DNA of 64,000 nt. It comes from Bog-257 sp963846715 (GTDB taxonomy: Bacteria; Acidobacteriota; Terriglobia; Terriglobales; Acidobacteriaceae). The stretch is taken from the NCBI GenBank assembly GCA_963846715.1, contig CAWJXA010000004.1, positions 186,001 to 250,000 on the forward strand, given 5' to 3'. The stretch's first letter is position 1. Each line of letters begins with the position of its first letter. The notes below the pieces were generated by a model. That model ran no database searches, was not told the origin of the DNA, and saw nothing but the letters and a program-made list of their open reading frames with translations. A program made the translations under genes and the position numbers. This document shows, piece by piece, positions 1-8,326 of this stretch.

Positions 1-56
1 CGGGAGCAAGAGGTTTCCGCGGTCCACATTGCTTGCCCAGTAACCAATCCCGACCG

Positions 57-86
57 CTGATGCAGTGGCGTCCGCCGCGATATAAT
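57..86 (+). promoter_or_regulatory. Candidate sigma70 promoter of sucB-like gene
   Basis: A perfect TATAAT lies at 81-86, 52 bases before the sucB-like start. The segment 17 bases upstream (around 57-63) resembles TTGACA only weakly, so this is a -10 element with a poor -35. The assignment rests on the -10 match and its position alone. Confidence 0.35.
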
Positions 87-138
87 AACCGTTTGCGATT
101 TGTTCTGATTTCCAGCCATATAACCTCGGAAGGACAAT

Positions 139-1557
139 ATGCCAACTGATGTAATCATGCCCCAGATGGGGGAATCGATTTTCGAAGGAACCATTACCAA
201 GTGGCTTAAGCAGCCCGGCGAGAAAGTGCAACGCGACGAGCCGCTGTTTGAAATTTCGACCGACAAGGTCGACGCGGAGATTCCCGCGCCCGCTTCCGGC
301 ACCTTGCAGGACATCAAAGTGCAAGCCGGCGCTACCGTGCAGGTGAACACTGTGGTAGGAACCATCGCGGGCGAAGGCGAAGCTGCGGCAACCGTGCCAC
401 CCGCCGCAGCGGCCAGCACCGCGACACCAGCTGCTCCCGGCGGAGACGGTAGCCGTTCGACCCAGACCGAAGCGGCCCAGCCTCCCAGCGGCGAGGAGCC
501 GAAGAAGCCTACCGCGAAGGCCTCTGCCCAGCCCTCAACCGAAGCCGCCGAGCAGACTGGCGCCGACTATTCCGAGGGCGAGCAGGACCGGGTACGCTCC
601 AGTCCACTGGTACGCCGCATCGCCAAGGACAACAAAGTTGATCTGGCACAGGTCCGCGGAACCGGTCTTGGCGGCCGCATCACCAAGGAAGACATTGAGT
701 CGTTCATCGCCAAGCACGGCGCCGGCGCGCAGCAGCCAGCCGCCCCAGCGCAACCGGCCACAGTTTCGGCGCCGGCCGCTCCTGCGCCTGCGGCTTCCGA
801 ACCATCGATGCCGGCGGTAGTCGCGCCGCTGCAGCCGGTTGGCGGGGTAACTCCCGGCGACGTTGTGCCCATGTCGGTCATGCGCAAGAAGATTGCCGAG
901 CACATGGTGATGTCGAAGCGCACCAGCGCGCATGTGCATGGCGTCTTCGAAGTAGACGTGACCCGCATCGTGAAATTGCGCGAGAAGATGAAGACGAAGT
1001 TCGAGCAGGCCACCGGGAACAAGCTGACCTTCACGCCATTCTTTGCGCGTGCGGTGGTGCATGGCATTCGCAAGTGGCCCATTATCAACTCGTCGGTGGA
1101 GGGCGATAATATCCGCTATCACGCCTCCATCAATCTGGGCATTGCGGTCGCGCTGGACTGGGGCCTGATCGTGCCCGTCGTCAAAAACGCCGAGGAGCGC
1201 AGTTTCGTCGGCTTGCAGCGCGCCATTACCGACCTTGGTGAGCGTGCCCGCACCAAGAAGTTGAAGCCCGACGAGGTGCAGGGTGGAACGTTCACCATCA
1301 CTAATCCCGGCATCTTTGGCGCCAAGTTCGGCATGCCCATCATTAACCAGCCGCAGGTTGCCATCATGGGCGTCGGCGGAATCGTGAAGAAGCCGGTCGT
1401 GGTCACCGATAAAGACGGCAATGACTCCATCGCCATTCGTTCGATGATGCACCTGAGCATCGGCTATGACCATCGCATCATCGATGGCGCCGTAGCCGAC
1501 CAGTTCATGGCCGAGGTGAAGAAGTTCCTGGAGAACTGGAACGAGGAGCTGCTGTAG
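139..1557 (+). CDS. sucB: 2-oxoacid dehydrogenase E2, dihydrolipoamide succinyltransferase-like
   Basis: This is the acyltransferase core of a 2-oxoacid dehydrogenase complex; it moves the acyl group from lipoyl-lysine to CoA in the cytoplasm. Domains in order: one lipoyl domain (about residues 2-78) with the lipoylated lysine in STDKVDAEIP; an Ala/Pro/Glu-rich linker; the E3-binding domain (about 153-192, SSPLVRRIAKDN then GGRITKEDI); a second Ala/Pro linker; and the catalytic domain (about 235-472) with YDHRIIDGA near the C-terminus, the family HxxxDG motif. At 472 aa it has a normal length for a single-lipoyl E2. The ATG follows a GGAAGGA ribosome site. No E1 or E3 gene is adjacent, so the succinyl rather than branched-chain or pyruvate specificity is inferred from overall resemblance to actinobacterial-type SucB. 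Confidence 0.9.
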   Translation: MPTDVIMPQMGESIFEGTITKWLKQPGEKVQRDEPLFEISTDKVDAEIPAPASGTLQDIKVQAGATVQVNTVVGTIAGEGEAAATVPPAAAASTATPAAPGGDGSRSTQTEAAQPPSGEEPKKPTAKASAQPSTEAAEQTGADYSEGEQDRVRSSPLVRRIAKDNKVDLAQVRGTGLGGRITKEDIESFIAKHGAGAQQPAAPAQPATVSAPAAPAPAASEPSMPAVVAPLQPVGGVTPGDVVPMSVMRKKIAEHMVMSKRTSAHVHGVFEVDVTRIVKLREKMKTKFEQATGNKLTFTPFFARAVVHGIRKWPIINSSVEGDNIRYHASINLGIAVALDWGLIVPVVKNAEERSFVGLQRAITDLGERARTKKLKPDEVQGGTFTITNPGIFGAKFGMPIINQPQVAIMGVGGIVKKPVVVTDKDGNDSIAIRSMMHLSIGYDHRIIDGAVADQFMAEVKKFLENWNEELL

Positions 1558-1602
1558 GAAGCTGTCAGCCGTCAGCTGTCAGCCATCAGCCAATGCTTAA
1601 CG

Positions 1603-1633
1603 AAAACGGCAGGGTAATGGGCCCTGCCGTTTT
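1603..1633. terminator. Bidirectional terminator between convergent genes
   Basis: An 11-bp perfect stem (1604-1614 pairing with 1622-1632) around a 7-base loop is flanked by A's on the left and T's on the right, so it can end transcription from both sides. It lies 46 bases after the sucB-like stop. The stop codon of the small minus-strand ORF falls in its distal arm. Confidence 0.75.
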
Positions 1634-1775
1634 ACTTTGGGTGGGGATCGGTTTTGTTGGGTCGCAAACCGGCGCCGCCGATTGCGAGGCTGCGCCGGCG
1701 AAGTTTTTCCAGAATCTTGATCTTCTCGAAAAAGCTGAGCGCGGCCAGCTTCTTTTGCAATTGCGGCTTACTCAT
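1632..1775 (-). CDS. Small hypothetical protein, 47 aa
   Basis: This short minus-strand frame begins with ATG 6 bases after AAAGGG and ends inside the bidirectional terminator stem shared with the sucB-like gene. The predicted peptide is basic and probably helical (it contains LSFFEKIKILEKLRRRS and then GGAGLRPNK). I have the impression of similar short peptides encoded beside nucleotidyltransferase-type toxins, but no toxin gene is next to it here, so no function is assigned. Ribosome site, terminator position and sensible composition argue that it is real; its shortness argues caution. Confidence 0.45.
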   Translation of the reverse strand: MSKPQLQKKLAALSFFEKIKILEKLRRRSLAIGGAGLRPNKTDPHPK

Positions 1776-2029
1776 TTGTGCCCTTTAAGGACAGATTTTG
1801 AATTACGGTTAGAGTGTTCTTCACGGTCGCCGAATACCTGTCTACAGAATATCAACCCGCCGCCGATTGTTTTTGTTCCCAGCCGTCTTGGCAGCGCACG
1901 CTGATAGAATCCTGCTATGGGAGTTTCACCACCCAAGGGATTGGCAAGCGGTCGTGCGGTATCGTACACGGAGCGAGGGTGACTTGGTGCATTCCATTCT
2001 CCGGCCAGGTCACTAGTCCCGGGCGTGTC

Positions 2030-2371
2030 ATGAGCACCTTTGCGCAAGAGCCTTCGGATAGCATTGGACCAGGCCCAAACGGCCCCGTATTGGTGATGCC
2101 ACCGCCGACTCCTCCGAAGCGGCCACACCTCTGGCTGCAGCGTATCTGGCTGGTAGTGTTTGTACTGTTCTGTCTCGAAGTTGGCATCCTGCTCATCGTG
2201 CTGCCTTGGACCCGCATCTGGACAGACAACTCCCTGCTTTTGGGATTCCCGCAAATTCGGGAATTCCTCATGCAGGATTTTGTGCGCGGGCTGATCAGCG
2301 GGCTCGGCCTGGTCGATATTTGGATGGGAGTCGCGGAAGCCGTCCGCTATCGCGAAACTCCGGACGCTTGA
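2030..2371 (+). CDS. Single-pass membrane protein, hypothetical
   Basis: The predicted protein of 113 aa has a Pro-rich cytoplasmic N-terminus (VMPPPTPPKRP), one strong hydrophobic helix around residues 37-60 (WLVVFVLFCLEVGILLIVLP) and a more amphipathic second half ending in VAEAVRYRETPDA. The ATG at 2030 (MSTFAQEP) is preferred over longer in-frame starts because upstream codons give a composition unlike protein. No enzyme motif is visible. It lies 73 bases before the LOG-family gene and may be cotranscribed with it. The function is unknown. Confidence 0.6.
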   Translation: MSTFAQEPSDSIGPGPNGPVLVMPPPTPPKRPHLWLQRIWLVVFVLFCLEVGILLIVLPWTRIWTDNSLLLGFPQIREFLMQDFVRGLISGLGLVDIWMGVAEAVRYRETPDA

Positions 2372-2444
2372 AATGCGCCGGCTGTTTCCGTCGCATCCAA
2401 TCTTTATCTCCTGGAAATTCTCGATGGACTGATAGACCAATCCC

Positions 2445-3338
2445 ATGGCTGAAAAAACCGAAGACCATCTCCGTCACAACCGCGCGCCGCTGGCTTACGA
2501 GAACAAGAAATTTCTCAACGGGCCGGACGGGCGCATCCTGCGCATTCTTGCTGAATATCAGGAGCCCATGTCGCGTTTCCGCCGCGAACGTATCCAGGAC
2601 ACCATCGTGTTCTTTGGCTCGGCGCGATTCCATAGCCGCTCGCAAGCGGAAGAAGCCCTGCAACTGCTCGACAAGCCGGGTTCGGCGGCCCCGGCTCCCG
2701 AGGAGGAGCAGCTACGCATTCGCCGGGCGAAAGCCGACGTCCAGATGGCGCGTTACTACGAGGACGCGCGCAGGCTGGCCTTCCTGGTGACCCAGTGGAC
2801 GAACACCATCAATCAGCCGCGGCATCGTTTCGTGATTACCACCGGCGGCGGGCCGGGAATCATGGAAGCTGCCAACCTTGGCGCTTCCGAAGCCGGTGGC
2901 AAGACCATCGGACTCAACATTCATCTGCCTTTCGAGCAGATGCCGAATCCTTACATCTCGCCCGAGCTGAACTTCGAGTTCCACTACTTCTTCATGCGCA
3001 AGCTGTGGTTCGCCTATCTATCGAAGGCGCTGGTAGTTTTTCCGGGAGGGTTCGGTACCTTCGACGAATTGTTCGAGTTGCTGACCTTGGCGCAAACCGA
3101 AAAGCTGGCCAAGAAAATTTGCATCGTGGTCTATGGCAAAGATTACTGGGACCGGGTCATCAACTTCCAGGCGCTAGTCGACGCAGGTACTATCTCGCCG
3201 AAGGATCTGGAATTATTTCACTGGGCCAACACCCCCGAGGAAGCCTTCGAGTGCTTGCGCACAGACCTGACCACCCATCACATGGACCAGTGGAACGCAC
3301 GCGAAAAGCAACCTGAGATCGCCAAGACCAGACCGTGA
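2445..3338 (+). CDS. TIGR00730/LOG family Rossmann-fold nucleotide hydrolase
   Basis: This is a cytoplasmic protein of the lysine-decarboxylase-like LOG family, whose characterised members release the base from nucleoside 5'-monophosphates (cytokinin riboside monophosphate in plants). Both family signatures are visible: GGGPGIMEAANLGA around residues 133-146 and PGGFGTFDELFE around 199-210, together forming the phosphate-binding and catalytic site. It has a longer N-terminus (about 100 residues, RFRRERIQDTIVFFGSAR) than the compact plant enzymes, as in the larger bacterial subgroup. The physiological substrate here is unknown. The older label 'lysine decarboxylase' for this family should not be used. 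Confidence 0.85.
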   Translation: MAEKTEDHLRHNRAPLAYENKKFLNGPDGRILRILAEYQEPMSRFRRERIQDTIVFFGSARFHSRSQAEEALQLLDKPGSAAPAPEEEQLRIRRAKADVQMARYYEDARRLAFLVTQWTNTINQPRHRFVITTGGGPGIMEAANLGASEAGGKTIGLNIHLPFEQMPNPYISPELNFEFHYFFMRKLWFAYLSKALVVFPGGFGTFDELFELLTLAQTEKLAKKICIVVYGKDYWDRVINFQALVDAGTISPKDLELFHWANTPEEAFECLRTDLTTHHMDQWNAREKQPEIAKTRP

Positions 3339-3446
3339 AGGCAGGGGTTAGGGATCAGGGGCTAGTGGTCAGTCGTCAGTGGCTATGCAAACAAGCCCCC
3401 GTCGTCTTGCCCTTAATCCCTAGCCCCTAACGCCTGATCCCTGCCT
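3339..3446. repeat. Intergenic repeat with module-swapped inverted arms
   Basis: Two 27-base arms (3339-3365 and 3420-3446) are rich in the modules TGATCCC and TAACCCC. The arms begin and end as an inverted repeat, but the two inner 7-base modules occur in exchanged order, so they would not pair perfectly. It follows the LOG gene directly. No T-tract is present, so it is not a typical terminator. Confidence 0.6.
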
Positions 3447-3538
3447 CTCCCCATCTTTGTGCCTGCTGGGACCAAGCGCAGGTCATAACACTTTCTGTGC
3501 TCGCACGATTCTGCTCGACAGCGTAAACTGTTGCCCGA

Positions 3539-4330
3539 ATGTCATTAACACTCGAGGTTGCTGGCCGCAGCGATGTGGGACGGGTGCGCCCGTCGAACGA
3601 GGACAATTTTGGCTACGACCAGCGGCTCGGCATTTTTGTGGTATGCGATGGCATGGGAGGCCACGCTGCCGGCGAAATAGCCAGCCAAATTGCCGTCGAT
3701 ACTCTGCTGAGATACTTTCGCGAGCACGCTCCTGAAGTTGAAAGAAATGCTTACCTGGAGGACGCTCCAGTAGGAGCACGCCTGCTTGCTGAAGCTGTGA
3801 AGAAGGCCAACGATGCGATTCTGGATTATGCCGAAGAGCACAAGAACACGTCGGGAATGGGTACCACGCTGGTGGCAGCCCGCTTCGCAGACGGCGTTTT
3901 CAGCATTGCCAACGTGGGCGATAGCCGCATTTACCTGTTTCGCGAAGGACAATTTCTGCAGTTGACGGAAGACCACTCCCTGGTGATGGAGCAGGTACGC
4001 CGCGGAATGCTCACCCTGGAGGAAGCCAAACGCTCGTCGGCGCAGAACATCATCACTCGGGCCCTGGGTACCGACGAAAGCACGCTTCCCGATCTTGGTG
4101 AGTTTCCGGCGCAGGACGGCGACATCCTGCTGCTGACCACTGACGGCGTCATGCGCCACGTCACCGACCAGGAGATGCGCAACATTCTGCTGCAACTGCC
4201 CTCCCTCGAAGCCGCCTGCCAAACTTTGATTGACGCAGCCAATGAAGGAGGCGGAGAAGACAACGCCACCTGCGTTCTGGTTCGCGTGCGAAAAGCGAAG
4301 GTGAACGGCGGCCAGACGAACGAAAGTTAG
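3539..4330 (+). CDS. PP2C-family Ser/Thr protein phosphatase (Stp1/PrpC-like)
   Basis: This is a metal-dependent protein phosphatase that should counteract Hanks-type kinases in the cytoplasm. Visible PP2C motifs: GRVRPSNEDNF (residues 14-24, metal-binding acidic pair), VVCDGMGGHAAGE (34-46), SGMGTTLVA (near 105), NVGDSRIYLF (near 126), TEDHSLV (near 143), LLTTDGV (near 199) and GGEDNATCVLV near the C-terminus. At 263 aa it is a stand-alone catalytic domain with no membrane segment. The ATG at 3539 has no good ribosome site, but the family N-terminus fits it. A Hanks-type kinase is encoded about 30 kb away at 33383-36322; pairing of the two is only a possibility. Confidence 0.92.
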   Translation: MSLTLEVAGRSDVGRVRPSNEDNFGYDQRLGIFVVCDGMGGHAAGEIASQIAVDTLLRYFREHAPEVERNAYLEDAPVGARLLAEAVKKANDAILDYAEEHKNTSGMGTTLVAARFADGVFSIANVGDSRIYLFREGQFLQLTEDHSLVMEQVRRGMLTLEEAKRSSAQNIITRALGTDESTLPDLGEFPAQDGDILLLTTDGVMRHVTDQEMRNILLQLPSLEAACQTLIDAANEGGGEDNATCVLVRVRKAKVNGGQTNES

Positions 4331-4378
4331 ACCTGCCCGGCTGAACTCTCACAGTCTGCTCTGCTACACTCAACTGTT

Positions 4379-4771
4379 TTGCACAGCCCAGGTCAGCCTG
4401 CCGATTCTTCCCAGACCAAACCCCTTGCCCCCACCAGCTTATTGGTGTACTTGATCGCCATAGTGCTCGGCTTGTTCTCGGGCTGGGTTAATCAGACTGT
4501 GGACGACGCTCTGCTCACCGCGCTGTGCGTACTCGCCTTCACCATGGCCCTCGGCGCGTGGAAGTCACGTCGTCCGTGGCGCTGGGTGCTGCTGGTGTGG
4601 GTGGGCGTTCCTATCGTACTTGCGTACTACCAGCTTGTAGTGAAGTGGCCGCACGATCGTGGACAGGTGTATGGAGCATTTCTGCAATTGCTCGCGGCCA
4701 GTGCCGGCGGCTTCGGCGGACACTTCATGCGCCAAATGATTGACCATGTGTTTCTGAAGCAAGGCGATTAA
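4379..4771 (+). CDS. Small integral membrane protein, hypothetical
   Basis: This 130-aa protein starts at TTG 4379; no ATG or GTG gives a sensible N-terminus and no clear ribosome site is seen. Three to four hydrophobic stretches are visible: LLVYLIAIVLGLFSGWV, ALLTALCVLAFTMALG and WRWVLLVWVGVPIVLAYY, then a weaker Gly/Ala-rich segment before HFMRQMIDHVF. No catalytic motif is present. It follows the PP2C gene by 48 bases on the same strand and may be cotranscribed. Confidence 0.6.
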   Translation: MHSPGQPADSSQTKPLAPTSLLVYLIAIVLGLFSGWVNQTVDDALLTALCVLAFTMALGAWKSRRPWRWVLLVWVGVPIVLAYYQLVVKWPHDRGQVYGAFLQLLAASAGGFGGHFMRQMIDHVFLKQGD

Positions 4772-4871
4772 CGGAGGCGCGAAGGTCCTGGTTCACAATC
4801 AACATCGGAGGACTCCCGCACCTGAAAATTAAAATGGGCAGCCCGTCGTTCCTGGACATAGAATTGCCGCA

Positions 4872-5714
4872 ATGAACCACGCGGGCGTCGGTAGCCGTAA
4901 TCTGCTGGTGATCGGCCATCCCGGCCACGAACTGCGGGTTTATGGCTGGATCGTTCGCACCTCGCCGCTGGTTTGCATTCTGACTGACGCTTCCGGTAAC
5001 GATTGCGTCCCGCGACTGGCGGAATCCCTGGCCCTACTGCAAACTCTGGAAGCGAAGATCGGCCCTATCTGCGGAGAGGTTACGGATCGCCAGATGTATG
5101 CCCACGTCCTGGGCTGCAACTACCGCTTCTTCGAAGACCTCTGTGAGCGCTTGGCCGACGTTATCATCGCCACTGGTGCGGATGTGGTCGCGAGCGATGC
5201 CGTGGAAGGCTACAATCCCACCCACGATCTTTGCGAGGCGTTAACACGCAACGCAGTTGCCTTGGCGAACCGGGCCCAATGCCGGCGCGTGCAGCATTAC
5301 ACATTTCCTTTGATGGGAGATCCCCGACCACAAGCGCAGTCCTCGTGGCTTGAGATTGAGCTTAGCGTCAGGTGTTTTCAACAGAAGCTCAGAACAGCGC
5401 GGGATTATGCCTGCAAAGGAGGAGGCTCTTTGCAGAAGGAACTGGAGGATACACTACACGAGTTTGGAGAGCAGGCCTTCGCCCGCGAGTATCTGTTTAT
5501 GGCAACGGGTTCCGACAACCTTCCGGAGCGCCTCTTTCAAAGTGCGAAGCCCTATTACGAATCCTATGGCGATGCGCAGGTCGCCGCAGGGCGATATTCC
5601 TCAATAATCCGTTTTCGCGAGCACGTCGCACCATTGATGCGCCACCTCGATGCACTCGCGTCAGCCCCACTGCAAAACCATCTCGGCAGGTCGGATGCGC
5701 GTCCTTATCACTAA
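4872..5714 (+). CDS. PIG-L-like (GlcNAc deacetylase-fold) protein, function uncertain
   Basis: The N-terminal segment LLVIGHPGHELRVYGWI resembles the start of PIG-L/LmbE deacetylases, whose Zn motif is HPDDE; here the second acidic position of that motif is not conserved (HPGHE). A second candidate ligand region is SDAVEGYNPTHDLCEA (about residues 114-129). These substitutions mean metal-dependent deacetylation should not be assumed. The 280-aa protein has no signal peptide. Its 3' end overlaps the glycosyltransferase start by 20 bases, so the two are translationally coupled and this protein probably acts in the same glycan pathway. Family assignment is moderate. Confidence 0.55.
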   Translation: MNHAGVGSRNLLVIGHPGHELRVYGWIVRTSPLVCILTDASGNDCVPRLAESLALLQTLEAKIGPICGEVTDRQMYAHVLGCNYRFFEDLCERLADVIIATGADVVASDAVEGYNPTHDLCEALTRNAVALANRAQCRRVQHYTFPLMGDPRPQAQSSWLEIELSVRCFQQKLRTARDYACKGGGSLQKELEDTLHEFGEQAFAREYLFMATGSDNLPERLFQSAKPYYESYGDAQVAAGRYSSIIRFREHVAPLMRHLDALASAPLQNHLGRSDARPYH

Positions 5715-7023
5715 CAACACTCTGGCCGAGCGTGCGGGATCGGAGCTGTACGTCCGCGACTTGGCCGTAGCGCTCGTCCGCCGTGGACACCAGCCGGTCG
5801 CTTACAGCAGCCGCTTGGGTGAGGTCGCTGAGGAGCTGCGTGCAGTTACCATCCCTGTGATTGACGATTTAGCGAAACTCACCGTGCCTCCCGACATCAT
5901 CCACGGCCAGCACCACCTTGACGCCATGACTGCGATGTTGCGATTTCCCGATGTCCCGGCCGTTTATTTTTGCCACGGGTGGCTGCCGTGGGAGGAGATG
6001 GCGCCGCGTTTCCCTGCGATACAGTGCTATGTCGCCATCGATGACCTTTGCGTCGAGCGTCTGGAGTGCGTGCATGGCATCCCCCCGCAGCAAATTCGGG
6101 TAATTCGCAACTTTGTCGACTTGCAACGCTTTCCTTTGCGAAGTGAATTGCCGGTGCAGCCCCGCCGCGCCCTGGCTTTCAGCAATTACATGCCTCAGTC
6201 GGGCCTTGAGATCTTGCGCCGTGCTTGCTCCGCCCGTGAGATCCAGCTTGATGCTGTTGGTGCGTCCACCGGGCAGGTCGCGGCGCGGCCGGAGCGACTC
6301 CTCGGTGAGTACGACATCGTGTTCGGGAAGGGTCGCTGCGCATTAGAAGCAATCGCTGCGGGCACCGCGGTGGTGGTGTGCGACGCTGCCGGCATGGGCA
6401 ATATGGTCACACCTGAAAATTACGAGGGGATGCGGCGTTGGAACTTCGGCATCCGCTGCCTGGGAAGGCCAATCACCATGGAAGGCGTCGCAGAAGAACT
6501 GGATCGTTACAACGCCGGCCAGGCACGCGTGGTTTCGTTGCGGGCGCGGTCCGAAGCCGGTCTGGACGATGCGGTCGAGCAGGTAATCGCCGTCTATCAG
6601 GAGGCGATTGCCAGCTACGGCGAGACCAGCCCCTCCAAGGACGCACTTCTGCGAGATGCGAGTGACTACCTGCGGAGCATAGCCGAGTTCATCAAAGCCC
6701 GTTACCAACTGGACCACCAGCGTCGATTGGCCGAAGCTGACGCAGCCGGGCAACACTTGCGTGCACAGCAGGCTGAGTTGGCATTGCGCGAGGAGCAGTC
6801 TGCCTTGCAGGCGAGCCAATCCGAGGTTGCAGTGCAGATACAGCGTGTCGAGCGAACTGAGGCGGCGCGGTTGCAGCTGGAGCACCAGTCTGCGGCGTTG
6901 CAGCGTAAGGTGCTGGAGCGGGAAGTTGAGCTGGCGGCAATTCACGGCTCGCGGCTATGGCCGGGCATGACCCGGATTCAGCTATTCCGACGATTCGTGC
7001 GCAAACGTCCTCCGCAAAGCTGA
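5695..7023 (+). CDS. GT4-like glycosyltransferase with C-terminal coiled coil
   Basis: The N-terminus (MRVLITNNTLAERAGSELYVRDLA) is typical of the GT-B acceptor-binding domain of family 4 glycosyltransferases. The C-terminal Rossmann half shows DIVFGKGRCALEAIAAGTAVVVCD (about residues 205-228), the donor-binding region with its conserved Glu. After about residue 320 the protein continues into a long Gln/Glu/Arg-rich coiled coil (ALREEQSALQASQSEVAVQ and similar heptads to about 420), ending in a basic tail. The start at 5695 is chosen because the upstream frame lies inside the preceding gene. It probably transfers a sugar in surface-polysaccharide synthesis; donor and acceptor are unknown. Confidence 0.75.
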   Translation: MRVLITNNTLAERAGSELYVRDLAVALVRRGHQPVAYSSRLGEVAEELRAVTIPVIDDLAKLTVPPDIIHGQHHLDAMTAMLRFPDVPAVYFCHGWLPWEEMAPRFPAIQCYVAIDDLCVERLECVHGIPPQQIRVIRNFVDLQRFPLRSELPVQPRRALAFSNYMPQSGLEILRRACSAREIQLDAVGASTGQVAARPERLLGEYDIVFGKGRCALEAIAAGTAVVVCDAAGMGNMVTPENYEGMRRWNFGIRCLGRPITMEGVAEELDRYNAGQARVVSLRARSEAGLDDAVEQVIAVYQEAIASYGETSPSKDALLRDASDYLRSIAEFIKARYQLDHQRRLAEADAAGQHLRAQQAELALREEQSALQASQSEVAVQIQRVERTEAARLQLEHQSAALQRKVLEREVELAAIHGSRLWPGMTRIQLFRRFVRKRPPQS

Positions 7024-7042
7024 GGACGGCGTGCTCCGCGAG

Positions 7043-7441
7043 CTAGCCGGGCTGAAATCCAGGTACGAGCGGCGGATAAAGTGCTGGGACGCGCGCCGAC
7101 GAGGCAGCCGCCAAGAGCACCGCGTTCACCACCGATGGAAGCGAGTCGACGTGGCACACGGCATCTACTGGCGGCGGCATGGTCGTCATCGTCTGGTCTC
7201 GGCCGCACAACAAAACCACCGGGGCGGGAGTGCCTGCCAGCAATTTCAATCTGGCGATCCAGGAGTTGGCATGATGCGGGCTCAGGATGACGATGACGTC
7301 GGCCCGGTGGCCGGGACGTTCCGTGACCTGATGAAAGCTGTGGGCGACCTGCAGCCGAAGTCCTCCGACCCGCAGTGCCTCCAGGACCGGAGCACTCGCA
7401 ACACAGTCATCGCATAGAAATAGGACCTTGTAAGGCGGCAT
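7043..7441 (-). CDS. Degenerate response-regulator receiver-like protein
   Basis: The predicted 132-aa protein has a receiver-like alternation: KVLFLCDDC (beta1 with the acidic pair), ADVIVILSPHH (beta3, where the phosphorylated Asp should lie but is absent), APVVLLCG (beta4) and AVCHVDSLPSVVNAV (beta5-alpha5). It would therefore be a pseudo-receiver that cannot be phosphorylated at the usual site. ATG 7441 is preferred over GTG 7453 because GGTGGGG lies a good distance upstream. It converges on the glycosyltransferase gene, which ends 19 bases away. No output domain is present. Confidence 0.55.
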   Translation of the reverse strand: MPPYKVLFLCDDCVASAPVLEALRVGGLRLQVAHSFHQVTERPGHRADVIVILSPHHANSWIARLKLLAGTPAPVVLLCGRDQTMTTMPPPVDAVCHVDSLPSVVNAVLLAAASSARVPALYPPLVPGFQPG

Positions 7442-7562
7442 GTGAACCCCCACCTACCGGGTCTGAGAGGTATGTCATTAGAGCATTCGGATTGCCGGTA
7501 TGACCGTGATGGCCATCACGTGGCGCGGTGATATTCAGGTGACATTCAATGGAGTGATCGCT

Positions 7563-8303
7563 TTAGGAGCCCAACTCATCCCAAGCGGTCCGGCCGGGCA
7601 GGTCTTTGCCTTCCGCAATGGCGGACGGAGTTTGCACAAACAACGCCTCCGCGACTTCGGCGCCCGCGAGCTTGGTTACGATTTTGCGAGCTTCGGACAG
7701 TATCGGCCTCCGGTGCACAGCGTCGTGCGCATCGCTGGCGATCACGTGAACGGCTTGTCGTTTGAGTAGCCACTCGGCCATATTTTTCGAGCGGCTTCCC
7801 CAGTATCCGGTGAAAGAGTTGGCGGTGACTTGCACCAGGCAGCCTTGGGCCACGAAGTCCAACACCATCTCCGGATTATTCAGCAGCGGGCGATTGCGTT
7901 CCGGATGGGTAATGATGGGGACCATTCCGCAACTGGAGATGGAAAGCAGGTTCTGCCTGACCGACGGCGGGATGCCGAAGTCGCTGAACTCTACCAGGAG
8001 ATATTGCGATTCCCCGATGGTGTATTTGCGCGGGTGTTCGAGAGCGTCTTGAATGTTTTCGTAGGAAAAATGAAAGTCGCAGCCCAGGCTGAAGGTCAGC
8101 TTGCCGTCGGCCGTGTCATGCAATTGACCCAGCATTTCAGTGTAGCGGTCCCGGTCGTAAGCGAATTCATCGTTGCAATGTGGGGTAGCCACGACGTGGG
8201 TAATGCCGTCGCGAGCTGCCATGCGGCACATCTGGGCGGTCGCTTCCCACGACTTCGGCCCGTCATCGATGCCGGGAAGAATGTGGCAGTGGATATCAAC
8301 CAT
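7563..8303 (-). CDS. CpsB/YwqE-type PHP phosphatase (protein-tyrosine phosphatase)
   Basis: This PHP-domain metal-dependent phosphatase is of the type that dephosphorylates bacterial tyrosine kinases in capsule and exopolysaccharide export. Visible metal-binding motifs: DIHCHILPGIDDG (residues 3-15), VVATPHCND (about 38-46), SLGCDFHF (about 74-81), PIITHPERN (about 134-142) and VIASDAHD (about 196-203). The length of 246 aa is normal. It belongs by function with the polysaccharide genes at 4872-7023, although it is on the opposite strand. No cognate BY-kinase is in the window. Confidence 0.9.
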   Translation of the reverse strand: MVDIHCHILPGIDDGPKSWEATAQMCRMAARDGITHVVATPHCNDEFAYDRDRYTEMLGQLHDTADGKLTFSLGCDFHFSYENIQDALEHPRKYTIGESQYLLVEFSDFGIPPSVRQNLLSISSCGMVPIITHPERNRPLLNNPEMVLDFVAQGCLVQVTANSFTGYWGSRSKNMAEWLLKRQAVHVIASDAHDAVHRRPILSEARKIVTKLAGAEVAEALFVQTPSAIAEGKDLPGRTAWDELGS

Positions 8304-8326
8304 GGGAATCTATGAGCACAACCTGC

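Noticed and set aside
1593..1904. A 103-codon plus-strand frame after sucB
   Set aside because: It starts within the terminator and runs antisense through the small minus-strand ORF; composition is not protein-like and no ribosome site is seen.
1772..2446. A 224-codon minus-strand frame whose stop overlaps the small ORF start (ATGA)
   Set aside because: It runs antisense through the membrane protein at 2030-2371 and its product is low-complexity and unlike a folded protein. The overlap looks coincidental.
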